64,000 nt of DNA from Tribonema minus (lineage: Eukaryota > Sar > Xanthophyceae > Tribonematales > Tribonemataceae): positions 806,001-870,000 of the forward strand of contig JAFCMP010000024.1 in NCBI GenBank assembly GCA_017506865.1, in the 5' to 3' direction. The position numbers and the translations under genes were made by a program. Positions 12,001 through 21,779 of the stretch are shown piece after piece. Each line of letters starts with the position of its first letter. Position 1 is the stretch's first letter. Under the pieces are notes generated by a model. It was not told where the DNA came from, did not search any database, and was given only the letters and a program-made list of their open reading frames with translations.

Positions 12001-13241
12001 TGTCTCCCAACACATCTTACCCCCCCCCCCCCACCAGGCTGCTGTGGTCAACTTCACCAAGGCCCTCGGCCAGCAGCTCATCTCCAAGGGCATCCGCGTC
12101 AACGCCATTGCCCCCGGGCCCATCAACACCCCCATGAACCCCGCCACGATGCCCGATGAGAACATTGAGAAGCTCGGCGCTGAGTCTCCCATCCAGCGGC
12201 CGGGGCAGCCTCGTGAGATGTCGCCTGTTGTGGTGTTCCTGGCTTCGCAGGAGTCGTCGTACATCACGAGCGAGGTGAGTCACTGAGTCACTGAATCAGG
12301 CTCCTGCAGTGAGTCACTGTAGAGGTGCGTGTATTGTTTAGTCAAATTTGGGAGATGTCGCCCGTCGTGGTCTTCCTGGCTTCGCAGGAGTTGTCTTACA
12401 TCATGAGCGAGGTGACTCACTTGCATGATTGAGTTGAAGTGGTGATACTCGAATCCAGGGTGTTGGACTCGAGCACGGAATGGTGCAATCCAGCAGTTGT
12501 TGCTGTACATTGCAAGTGAGGTGAGCCATGGTGATGATGCGTGGTCCCCTATCCAGCGGTTGGGGCAGCCCCCCAATATGTTCACCGGTTGTGGTCTTCC
12601 GGAGTCTTAGTACATCACGAGCAAGGTGAGTTGTGCTGCCCAAGTTTTGTACACATAGCAAACAGTTTTGTACACATAGCAAACAGATGTTGGTTTGTTG
12701 TCTGTTGAGATCTCGGATGACCTCTTAAGATTGTGAAAGGAGACTTGCTATTGTGGTGATGCCCAGTAAGCAAGTTGACAAAACGGCAAGTTCTATGTAC
12801 ATCTGCCACCTATCTCTTTCAACTTTCATTAGTCTTGTACACATCACTTGTGGTGGGTTGGTGTGATGACACTCTTGTGGTTGGTCGCTGAAAGTGTGGT
12901 CAGTGGTTGTGCACATACTAGATGCGTGGTAGCCACGCTTGTTGAATGGCAGGTGTTGAATACTTTTCTAACTCAGAACCCTGAGTGTAAAGCTGTTTTG
13001 GCAAACATAGGCAAAGGTCCAAAAAACATTCATGTGGAACGATGTGAGCGGCTGATACATTGACATGTGCAGCTGGCTGCACATGTTGCTGCTGTGGGTT
13101 GTCTCAAGAACTATACCATGATAACTTGTCATGTATCAACAAAGCCGCGGAACCTTGCATTGACCAATGTGTTGCTGCTTGTTACTGCTTTTGTTTGTGC
13201 ATCAGGTCATTGGCGCCACCGGTGGTATGCTCATCAGCTAA
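9087..13241 (+). CDS. Plastid-targeted short-chain dehydrogenase/reductase (classical SDR), 336 aa, six exons
   Basis: Exons: 9087-9158, 9447-9681, 10954-11192, 11618-11809, 12038-12274 and 13206-13241 (TAA). All junctions keep frame and all introns are GT-AG. The first exon encodes a signal-like MFIKAASVGLLLTRQATAFN, and exon 2 continues with a basic, Ser/Ala-rich transit region (SARTPVKSAVAAL). This is a bipartite presequence with Phe after the ATA cut, as in complex red plastids. The mature part resembles bacterial SDRs of the YghA/YhxC type: a lead-in with YPGLS, LKGKRAVITGGDSGIGRA (the TGxxxGxG nucleotide motif), GDI, NNAG, the IINTASVFGF serine, a YATSK catalytic Tyr/Lys pair split by intron 4, and APGPINTPM. 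It ends GATGGMLIS. It probably uses NAD(P)H on a sugar or polyol-like substrate, but the true substrate cannot be read. Confidence 0.9.
10060..10950 (+). repeat. Ladder of decayed SDR exon 3 acceptor copies, about 173-bp period
   Basis: The live acceptor is GCAG|GCATAGGCCGCGCCAC (10954). Upstream copies start at about 10780 (GCAGGTATCGGCCGTGCTGT), 10608 (GCAGGCATCGGCCGCGCCAT), 10438 (GCAGGCATCAACCGCGCCAT) and 10261 (GCAGGTATTGATTATGCGAT), with a faint one near 10076. The intervals are about 174, 172, 170, 177 and 185 bp. Each unit also carries a similar pre-acceptor text (TGCATGTGC...CTGCAG). The nearer copies match over about 65 bp, up to GATGTTCTCATC, and then hit stop codons. Confidence 0.9.
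12275..12640 (+). repeat. Decayed copies of SDR exon 5 donor end
   Basis: The live exon ends ACATCACGAGCGAG|GTGAGT (12274). Copies follow at about 12352-12415 (GAGATGTCGCCCGTCGTGGT... ATCATGAGCGAGGTGACTC), 12508-12525 (GTACATTGCAAGTGAGGTGA) and 12550-12630 (ATCCAGCGGTTGGGGCAGCC ... GTACATCACGAGCAAGGTGA). Each retains a donor-like GAG|GTGA but has indels. Confidence 0.85.
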
Positions 13242-15549
13242 GCACATAGCTCAACCAGCTTCCACCATGGGCAGTTACCAATGGGCGAGCCGTTACCGCT
13301 CGCCGCTGCCTTTGCAGAGTCGGCCACATTTCCACAGTCTCTGCTTACATGATGCGATAGCATCTGGCACCATACAAACAGCGCACGCATGCATATACAC
13401 GATATATTACATACATATGTATACATGCTTCAAAAGTATACACATACTGCACATCCAAGGGTGTGGGGGTGGTGTACAACCAGTAGGGGGGTCAATGCGC
13501 AGCAGCTTTTGTGTCGCGGCAAGCCGTTGCAGCCAACTTCGGACTGCGGTCATATACATAAACATAGCAAAACACACATTCACATGGTGATATATTTTTC
13601 TTTTACATTGTGCTTGGGAAAAAACATGTTGTTGTAACCATGTGTTATATTGTGGTGTTGTTGTCATTGTCAGGCGTTTTGGTGTTACTAGCTCTTCAGT
13701 TTCACTGGTGGTGGCACATGGTATGGGAAGTATCTGCCGCTTAGATATTTGCAGTAGCAGGGTGTTTTGTGCATGCTCGGTATGTTGTAAAGTGTGTAGG
13801 CGTATTGACTGTATGCCTCAATTGGTGGCTGCACTCGATGTACATGTGTATACCAGGTGTCAATTGATGTGTACACCACACTTGGGAAGGTGATTTGAGC
13901 CTCACAAAGAGTGAAGTAACATCGTCAAAAGTGAACATCGCCAGCCATGTAGCTGCTCTACTGTTGTTCATGCTTCACAGGGTATACAGTGCAGGGTATA
14001 CAGTGAGCAGTAAATGTAGAACATATGTTGACCAGCAGCTGTTCAGATTGAGCGATGGTCATGCTTCACAGGGTATATGTTGAGCAGTAAATGTAGAATA
14101 AGCACGTTGACCAGCAGCTGTTCAGATTGAGCAATGTGTTTGTCACACCACGCATTATGCGGGTTTCCACCTGTGCAACTTTAAAGCACATTTTGACACC
14201 TTTTCTGCAACAGCCCTTTAGCCGTTGATTGATTGTATCTGCTGCTGCGAAAGAAATTTAAAATCTGTGTTTCAACTGTGCAATGCACTGTAATTTGCCA
14301 AACACACAAACGTATGTAATGGCAGTCATAATTTATGATAGGGTGTGGATCTCGATGCACCAATTCATTTGGTGCACAGACAAGGTCGACAAATGTCGGA
14401 CCTGTGAGAGAGTTACGTCATGAGCACCTCTTGCAATGGCAGTTTTTGCAAATCATCCACAGGTTTGAGGGCCCTGACAAATATATTGTGATTATGAACA
14501 TCTGTGTTGTGATAGTAATACATTTGGACGGCGAGTAACTTGCACTCTCCATTACATCTGCATTGTGATAATAATACATTTGCACGGCGAGTAAATTGCA
14601 CTCTCCGTTACAATCTGTGTTTAAGGGTTTCTTGATGCTCTGTATATGCATGTGACGCTGATGCTGTGGTGCAGTGCATCCAGCACAAGCCCTGGAGACA
14701 CGGCTGTGCGGCTCGCATAGTGGAGAAACGCGCCTACATGCTGATGCAACATGCGTCTAAATGCAGTGCCGCCAATGTGGCCTTGAACCCATGGAGGTGA
14801 GAACGTAATTCAAGCACGCTGTGCACCGTGACAGCAATCAGAGCATAAAGCGGTGCACCTCATCATCCTAGCATCACAATTGCAACTGTTGCACCATCAT
14901 TTTGTGGTGTGCACCACAGCAGGCTGGCGCTGTGATTGCAGGCGTGCATTCAAAGCACCCACTGTCTTGACCCTTCTCTTGTGCAGACCGAAAAATGGGA
15001 TTTGGAAGCTGAGCAGTGATGCGCTGCGCCAACGGCTGCAAGCAGTGCACCCCTTGCAGAGTCTGTCCACAGGTGGCTGTGGTGTCCTACTGATTGCTTC
15101 GTTTCGCTGACATCTGCCATGCCTCCCTCTCCCCCTCTCTCCCTTAACCTCACCCCTCAACCCGACCCCATGCTGAGTGAAGCATTCCCCCCCCCCCCCT
15201 CCCCCCCCCCTTTAATCCTTAATCAAAACCATACCGCACCAGCGGCTGCTCTCAATACTCTGCCTCAGGAGGGCAGTTGCGCGAGCCGTGAGGTGGACCA
15301 GCCCATCCACAGGCGCCGCGCCCCAACAATCAGGGACACTCCACGGATGCCCGATTCGTCGACGGAAACAAAATGAAATACTATGCGCTACTTGCTTTGC
15401 ATGTGATGCGGTCGATGCGACGTGCGCTTTGTACACATATTTTGCGGGTCATGCGCTTTGCCGCTGTGCGGCAGAAAGGCCTGCGCATCAGCGGCAGGCA
15501 ACACTCTATAGGGGGGAAACATTGCAGTTCAGGGGGGGAGGGGGGGGGG
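13242..15549. other. Intergenic stretch with two local tandem repeats
   Basis: No gene is supported. About 13978-14135 holds a roughly 90-bp tandem pair (GGGTATA...GAGCAGTAAATGTAGAA...GACCAGCAGCTGTTCAGATT). About 14498-14620 holds a pair of about 66 bp (GTGATARTAATACATTTGSACG, then GCGAGTAA). Both look like noncoding local duplications. Confidence 0.6.
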
Positions 15550-15714
15550 CTACTGGACGCTGCAGCACCCGCTGCTGTCGTACTCCGGGCAGTGATGCCG
15601 ATATTGGCGCTTGATCTTGTTCCACTTGTAGAAATTAAACTCCGCGATGACGCCACGGTTGACGGACGACGCCTTGAAGATCTGGCGCAGCCGGGACATG
15701 ATTTGCCAGCGCAG
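15550..15714 (-). CDS. Terminal exon of an unidentified gene, CaaX-like C terminus
   Basis: A GC-rich block begins after an acceptor-like GATGGACAG and runs 54 codons to a TAG. It encodes SRLRQIFKASSVNRGVIAEF, then NFYKWNKIKRQY, and ends SSGCCSVQ. The last four residues, CSVQ, fit a prenylation CaaX box. The stretch RGVI...FYKW.K.K.Q is faintly like the C terminus of PRL/PTP4A phosphatases (RRGAIN...L.YLEKY... and a CaaX end), but I could not find the upstream catalytic exon in the same orientation between here and 16451. It may belong to a gene whose other exons I failed to recognise. Confidence 0.4.
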   Translation of the reverse strand: MRWQIMSRLRQIFKASSVNRGVIAEFNFYKWNKIKRQYRHHCPEYDSSGCCSVQ

Positions 15715-15950
15715 CTGTCCATCAGTTTTTGATCGCTGTTTTACAGCAGGTGCGTAATGTGCGCTATAGGTGTCATCATTTGCAATGCATGGCAGGGCAT
15801 GGGTCTTACAAGAGACGCAGAGGTAGCTGTCTGTTGGTTTCAAGTTGCTGCTCTCAAGCACTTGTTTGTGTTGCTGAGAGAATCTGATGACATGCCAAGT
15901 TGCGGCTGTGTACTATGCATGAGCACTTGGTTGCACTCCAGTCGGGGCTG

Positions 15951-16010
15951 TGTACTTTTTATTCATTCTCGCTCAGGGCGCGAAAAAGCCCAGATGAGTG
16001 GCATCTAACT
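15951..16010 (+). repeat. Dispersed ~55-bp repeat, copy 1
   Basis: TTTTTATTCATTCTCGCTCA, then GGGCGCGAAAAAGCCCAGAT, then GA-TGGCATCTA. It is nearly the same as copies at 40188-40242 and, partly, 35275-35312, all on +. The function is unknown. Confidence 0.8.
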
Positions 16011-16450
16011 TGAAGCTTGCTGTACGGAATCTACATGTCGTGTGACAGTCTGAAAGTGTCTCATGTACTACGCATGTCGTCATTCGCAACGCATGGCTGG
16101 ATGTGGTTCTCGCGGAGAAACAGTGTCTCGCTGCTTTGAAGCAACCATCTGTGTTTTGTGTACAATGGCTGTCATCAATTGCAAGTGTGGCGGGGCGCGG
16201 CTGCCATGAGAGACGCAGCGCTGCATTCGTGGCTGGCCTCAGCAGACGCAGCCAGTAGATCGCCGTACGTCTGCACAAGGTTTAAGTGGGCCAAGGTTAG
16301 GGTGCAATTTTGCCCCCTAGGCCTACTCCTGATGTTGAGGTTACAGTAGGTCTACCGTTCAATGAGTCCTGATGTTGCAAAAAACCTAACCCTGACGCTG
16401 GCCCTGACGCTGCCCTCAAGCTCAACTGTACAATGCGAGCCACTGCTGTT

Positions 16451-18987
16451 TCATATCATACAAAGCTCGAAAAAAACTTCTAGCCGAGCGGCCTGGAGCA
16501 CTCTTACAAATTTTTCATGTTGAGCATCACCACCACGTGCCGCGTGCCGAACCGAACGCACCTCCGTCTCCATCACGGCGAGCTCGTACAGGAAGGCCTG
16601 GTTGGGGTACGCGAGGCTGCGGTGCCGCCGTATGTGCGCCAGCGCCGTGCGCAGGCAGAGACCTGCTCGCGCAGCAGCGCACACACACAGCAGATGTTAG
16701 CAGCCAGCTCTGGGAGTGGCAGTGCTCCCACCATGCAGCAACGCGCAACGCACTGCTGGAACGGCGGCCTGCAGTGTGAACATGGGGACGTCACGTATGT
16801 CAACAGGGTGGCATAGCCCATCATCTGTTGCAGTCCACGCACAGTGCTTGGCCTGCTCACGCAGCACAGGGCGCGTGCGCAGCAGCCGTTGGCGGAGCGA
16901 CGTTCCTCAGTCGTTGTTGCTGCTGCAACACATCGCTGAAGGGCAGCCCGCAGTTTGAACATGGGGATCCTGCCTGTGTGCGGCGCAGCATCTGGCAGTA
17001 GTCACGCAGCAGGGCATGTGTGCAGCCGCCATCGGCAGATTGACGTTCCTCACACCGCGCCATAGATGCACTACTGTGCAGCATTGCAGTGCTGAATGGC
17101 AACCTGCAGTGTTAACATGTGGACGCTGCCGCCGCGCGGTGCAGCAGCATCATTGCCGCACTCCGCAATTCGTCCTGCATTGAACACGTGCGCGTAAGTC
17201 CCCGCTTTTGCAAATGGGAGTTTTGCATATGATGCCGACAGTGTGGACAAAACACATGCGACAGAAGGCACTTCCTCTGGAAGCACCTCTTCTGCAGTAC
17301 AACTACCGCCGGCAATAGGCAAACGTCAACAACACTGCGGGCGAAGCAAGCATCGTACTTCAAAGTACAACGCCGCAATGCTGCGACAACAACGTGTTCA
17401 TGACGACACCGCAGTCGCCGAGCAGAGCAGCGGCGCTCCGCAACAGGGCGTGCGAGGTACTTGCCGTGGCTGACCATGAGGTGCGTGATGACGACGGAGA
17501 CGCTGCGCGAGCAGCCCGCGACGCAGTGCACCAGGACGCGCCCGCCAATGCCCTCGACGTTCCTCATGAACGCCGCCGTCTGTGGTATGGAGCGAAACCA
17601 GAAGCGCGCGGCGCGTGAGTGAGTTGAAGATGGCAAGGCAGTACATACTTTAATTCTGTGATCCAGTGCGACGCAGCGCACGAGGACGCGCCCGCTCATG
17701 CCCTCGACGTTCCTCATAAACGCCGCCGCCTGTGGTATGCAGCGGTGGCAAACGCGGGAGGCGTGGGAGCGAGCGAGCGCCGGCGGCGTAGAGCGAGTTG
17801 AAGATGCTCGGCCAGTATTTGAAGTCTGTGATCCAGTGCAATGCGGTGCACTAGGATGCGTCCACAGATGCCCTCGACGTTACTCATGAGGGCCGCCGTC
17901 TGCGCGCGCGCGCACGCGCGTGGACGGAACGGCAGCCAAGCTGGCAGCGTGTGAGCGTATGACGGCAGCGTAGAGCAAGTTGAAGATGCCAGGGCAGTAC
18001 TTGGGGTCCCGCCCGTTGGTGTGCATGACTGCGTTCCGGCGCGACGCAGTGCACCGGGACGCGCCCGCTGACGCCGTCGTCGCCTCCCATGAATGCTGCG
18101 GTGTGCGCGTGCACGGCGGAGCGGGAGCGGCAGCGAGCGTACACACACCTGCGCATCTGCAATGCTTTCAGGTGGGATGTGTCGTCCGCTGTGCCTCCAG
18201 GCATCCATTCGAGCATGCAGGGACTCAAACACGAGGTAGATCATTGGCATCGCACTGCCCGTGTTAACTGCAGTACGCGCATTCTCCTATATGATGTATA
18301 TTCTACATCCCTCTGTAAGAGCATCGCGTTGTCGGCGAATGCCTCATGAATACTGTGCTACCGGCAACCCCGAATTGCCATGCCCCTTGCAGCTGGCTCA
18401 TTGCCCCCCGCCACACCACAGCGGTTTGTACGTATGGACTTGTATTTATAAAGGCCCAAGGGAGGCCGGGTTGCCTATGCAATCGAAAAGCTTGCGTCAA
18501 CGCAGCAGCCTAGTCTGCGCTGTGGTTTGTACACTGACCGCCCCACACTCTGCACAGGAAAAGCATAAAATTGCATTACGCGGACTAGGCATAAGGTAGT
18601 AGGTATCTTTGCCACGCGCGCGTCAGCGCTCACCTGGTCACGGAACGGCCGCAGCGTCTGGTCCGCGTTGTCCAGCAGGTCCACCTGCGTGTGTGGCGTC
18701 GCGCGCGGCAGGCCAGCAAATGAAGTTGAAAAACTTCGGTTCTATATGATTGTGAAATGCATTCTTATGGCAAGAGGCGAGTGCATGCATGTCCACCAGG
18801 TCCACCTGCGGTGTGGTGTCGCGCGCGCGGCAGCGTCTAGGTCAGCAGTTGAAGTTGAAAAATTCAGTTCTACGTCAGCACATGAAGTTGACAAAGCCAG
18901 TTCTATGTAGCTTCAGAATTCTGGCAAGAGGCAAATGCATTCATAGCATTCGCCAGGTCTACCTGTTTTGTGGCGTTGCGTCCGTGG

Positions 18988-19052
<65 letters not shown>

Positions 19053-19215
19053 CGAGTGGGCGCGGGGCGAAGCACATAAAGTACGTATACCAGCATGTGT
19101 GGCGCACCTTGAGACAAAAGAACTGCGCGGGGTGCGCCAGCGGCGCCTCGCGCGCCACATTGAGCACGTGCGTCACGCCGAGCTCGCGCAGCCACTCGGC
19201 ATCCGCGGCGTCCTC
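16451..19215 (-). CDS. Dual-specificity protein phosphatase (DUSP), exons 2 to end
   Basis: Exons on -: 19108-19215 (EDAADAEWLRELGVTHVLNV, then ending FFCLK), 18634-18684 (VDLLDNADQTLRPFRDQ, carrying the general-acid Asp region), 17473-17579 (TAAFMRNVEGIGGRVLVH, then CVAGCSRSVSVVITHLMVSH) and 16451-16662 (LRTALAHIRRHRSLAYPNQA, then FLYELAVMETEV, to a stop). The active site is HCVAGCSRS, the HCx5R(S/T) cysteine phosphatase loop, and the AYPNxxFLxxL tail is diagnostic of DUSPs. Exon 3 joins exon 4 in frame only with a GC donor (CACG|GCAAGT). Family members dephosphorylate phospho-Tyr/Ser/Thr, often on MAP kinases. The N terminus is not fixed; see the candidate exon near 20.3 kb. Every intron is packed with decayed exon-edge copies. 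Confidence 0.82.
16700..17110 (-). repeat. Tandem intronic units upstream of DUSP last exon
   Basis: Three related blocks (about 16735-16795, 16915-16975 and 17070-17115) share GCAACGCAC..CTG-AA-GGC-GCCTGCAG, then GTGAACATGGGGAC. The spacing is about 160-180 bp. They appear to be copies of the intron 3' segment before the live acceptor at 16663. Confidence 0.6.
17640..18120 (-). repeat. Ladder of decayed DUSP active-site exon 5' ends
   Basis: Copies of GTGCACYRGGACGCGYCCGC, then GCCCTCGACGTTCCTCAT (+ strand view of the live exon at 17521-17579) recur at about 17665-17735, 17838-17905 and 18040-18105. Each is followed by a similar AAGATG-CA-GGCAGTA tail. They encode damaged versions such as FMRNVEGMSGRVLVRCVA and LMSNVEGICGRILVHRIA that lack the catalytic Cys-Arg loop. 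Spacing is about 150-190 bp. Confidence 0.85.
18785..18970 (-). repeat. Two decayed DUSP exon 2/3 acceptor copies
   Basis: The acceptor text around 18671-18720 (AGCAGGTCCACCTGCGTGTG, then GTCGCGCGCGGCAG) recurs at about 18797-18835 and 18950-18985 with increasing damage. Both are followed by a shared AAATGCATT...TGGCAAGAGGC block. Confidence 0.8.
18990..19051. repeat. (AGC)n trinucleotide repeat, about 20 units
   Basis: A pure AGC run in the DUSP intron, just upstream (gene sense) of a decayed acceptor copy. Encoded peptides on either strand are not coding. Confidence 0.95.
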
Positions 19216-19317
19216 CTGCGCATGCACGCAAGGAGTGGCAAGGAGTGCTTGGTTGCTTTGTGTTGAGGTTGGAAGTAACAGTAGCAGCGAGTTCAAGCAG
19301 TTGATTTTGAAGTAACA

Positions 19318-19745
19318 GCAGCACGTGCGTCACGCCGCGCTCGCGCAGCCACTCGGCGTCGGCGGCGTCCTCCTGCAAGCGCGCGCGCGGCAGCGCTCGG
19401 TCGGTTAGAGTTGAAGTTGAACTTGGAGTAACAATAGCAGAGAGTGCAAGCAGATGAAATGAGATTTTGAATCATCAGCAGCACGTGCATCACGCCGAGC
19501 ATGCGCAGCCACTCGGCGTCGGCGGCGTCCTCCTGCACGCGCGCGCAAGGCAGCAGCACTCGGCCGAGAGTTCAAGCAGATCAAGTTCAGTTTGGAGAAA
19601 GAGTAGCAGAAGTTCAGGCCAATTAGGCTCAACTAGACGCCACAATGGCACGCGCGTGTGCGTCGCACCGAGCTTGCACAGCCTCTCGGCGCACAGCGTC
19701 CCCACACACGTATAGTCCGGCAGTGCTCAGACGGTGTATTGAGAT
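19318..19745 (-). repeat. Ladder of decayed DUSP exon 2 5' ends
   Basis: The live acceptor and exon start at 19215 (GCAG|GAGGACGCCGCGGATG). Copies start near 19373 and 19538, with a worn one near 19705. Spacing is about 158-170 bp. The first two still encode EDAADAEWLRE.GVTHVL and EDAADAEWLRMLGVMHVL and keep a CAG acceptor; the third is badly damaged. Confidence 0.88.
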
Positions 19746-20278
19746 CAGTTGAAGTTGTTGCAGTTGAAGCAATGCATACATCACGCGTTCAGTCGCGCGG
19801 CGTCCATGGTGACTCGGATTTGTGGTGCTCACACAGATGGCAGCGCTCTGGCAGTGAGATACCGAGAGCGCTGAAGGGAGGTTCCGCGCGCTTGAGCAGC
19901 TGCCCCCCGCGCGCTGCGCCTTGCGGTGCGCAATACGAACCCCCGCACGCCCCCACCTTCATACCACTGCACTGACGCAGTCAGGGGGATCACGCCCTGG
20001 TTGCAGGGCGGCAAGCTCAAGCCCTAGGCGCAGCATCACCGCCACAGCTCCATCGGTGAATATACTATCGCTCTCCGTCCCAGCCACAACAGCACGCCCT
20101 GCCCGTTGCTGCGCGGCGGCCGTCGCCGCATTGCGCACCCCTTCATGAAGTTCGTCAGAGCAGCAAAGGATGTGGCGCCTGCTGTGTCCGAGAGCCCAGT
20201 ACAAGAAGCCTACGGCTGTTTGAGCGCTGCCACACGCCGAATTGAGCGCTGCCCCCCCCCCCATCTCCCCCCCCCCCC

Positions 20279-20352
20279 CGCATTCAGCCCGTCCGTCACG
20301 TACAAGCAGCGGGCCACTGCCGCGTTGAGTTTGTGCGTGGTCGTGATGCACG
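20279..20352 (-). CDS. Candidate upstream exon of the DUSP gene
   Basis: On - the open frame reads THKLNAAVARCLYVTDGLNA. The LYVTDGLNA segment, placed directly before EDAADAEWL, would give the usual DUSP start (LYLGD..NA.D...L...GITHVLN). The frame ends phase 0, which fits, but it runs into a G homopolymer with no GT donor visible. The sequence may be wrong in that run, or the resemblance may be chance. No in-frame ATG was found for it. Confidence 0.35.
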
Positions 20353-21133
20353 GGCGCCACGCAGACAGAGGAGGCAGACGCGTGCCATGATGGGCGCGCA
20401 CTGTTTACCATCTGCTTGCGCGCGTCTCGCCCCCTGCGTCTCTGCCAAACAAACGAGAAAAACACAAAAAAAGTTCCGCGCACGGGGGCTGATGCGCATC
20501 CCGCCCGCGTCTCTGCCACACGACTGGCAGTTCCACGGATGAGCGTGTGCCTGTGCTGCAGACGACTCTACGCGATCGCACTGAGCATTGGGGGGGCAAA
20601 CGCATGCACAGTGAATGCTGCCGCAGCCGCATCCGCCCGTGCGCTCTTGCGCGATGCGACAGGCTGGGCTCGAGGACGTGATATTGTCTCTGTTGGGCAC
20701 ACGTGCTTGCCGACGGACGGCAGGCAGGGAGCCTGGCTGTTCAAATTATGTCACCTCGCGTATCACACACTGCACTTTGAATTCTGCAACGTCTCTTGTC
20801 AAGTCACTCATCACACACTGCGTTTTGAATTATGAAATGACTCTTGTCAAGCACGTAGCAGTGGGGCCAAGGAAGTACTTTGAAATACTTCAACTTGAAG
20901 TACTGGCCACTGCCATGGACCCCGATGCACGTGCACGGCAACAAGCGCTGTTGCAAGCCCAATCCCCTGCGCCCACCCTGACCCTGCCCCTAACCCTAGC
21001 GCTGACTCACACCCCACCCCTAAAGTCAAGTACGCACTGTTCTGCTGTTGTACTATTGTTCTTCAACTGTTCTACCTCACACCTTGGATCCTATACATAT
21101 GCACGGCGAAACCCTAACCCTGACCCTAGTGCT
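20353..21133. other. Noncoding stretch
   Basis: No gene supported. It contains a copy (about 21005-21125) of the sequence on the other side of the MITE: AAAGTCAAGTRC and CACCTTGGATCCTATACATA match 21719-21775. Palindromic TTGAAGTAC motifs occur at 20876-20905. Confidence 0.5.
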
Positions 21134-21690
21134 CAGACATTGTCGAATACGCCCTGTTTGCCCTCCAGTAACAATATTTTGCCCAGGAATTTACACCGAG
21201 TAGAGTAGAGTGATTACTTGGTCCAGTCCAGGGCCAAATTCTTGAATACGATAAGTTCACGTTCAGGCACCGAGTAAGTACAAATTAATATTCCAAGTAT
21301 TTACTCGAGTTTTTCTGCCACTGCCACCCAGTAAATATCGAATAAAAATGAGAATACTCATGCTCAAAGTGTGCTGCACATCAAGTGGCCAACGCTACCG
21401 GCTGCGTCCATTGCGCTGAATGTGCCTCTCCGCGTGTGATATCCAGCGGACATTGATTACGGCGTTCCTGCTGGTAGAAACACTTGGGAGAACACCGGGG
21501 GAAGAGGGGGCATTTTACTCTGATTTTACTTGGAAAGCCAAGTAAAATACCAAGTCAATATGGGAGTCTCTGAGCATCACCGAGTACAGTAAGAGTAAAA
21601 ACTTGGTGCCTTCAGAAGCTACTGAGTACAGTAATTACTCAGTAATTATTCGAGAACACCGAGTAACAATCATTTATTCGACAATGTCTG
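21134..21690. mobile_element. hAT-like MITE, 557 bp
   Basis: The left end is CAGACATTGTCGAATA at 21134-21149 and the right end is its exact reverse complement at 21675-21690. The 8-bp target duplication CTAGTGCT flanks it at 21126-21133 and 21691-21698. Perfect ends starting CAG and an 8-bp duplication are hallmarks of the hAT superfamily. The interior is AT-rich, with many GAGTA/TACTC stretches and internal inverted repeats, and has no transposase frame, so it is a nonautonomous element. Intact ends suggest recent insertion. Confidence 0.93.
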
Positions 21691-21779
21691 CTAGTGCTGA
21701 CCCAAACCCCACTCCGTAAAGTCAAGTGCATGCTGTCCTACGTCAGTACCTTGGATCCTATGCATATGCACGGCGAGAC

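Noticed and set aside
18913..19378. ORFs of 127-139 codons on - with poly-Leu or poly-Ala runs
   Set aside because: They are translations of the (AGC)n repeat joined to DUSP exon 2 and its relics.
16900..19745. Regular repeats resembling a CRISPR array or satellite
   Set aside because: The repeated parts are exon edges of the adjacent DUSP gene with decay and variable spacing, not conserved direct repeats with unique spacers.
19959..20519. A 186-codon - ORF
   Set aside because: It crosses homopolymer runs. The only DUSP-like text in this area is in a different frame (the 20279-20352 candidate), and no domain was recognised in this ORF.
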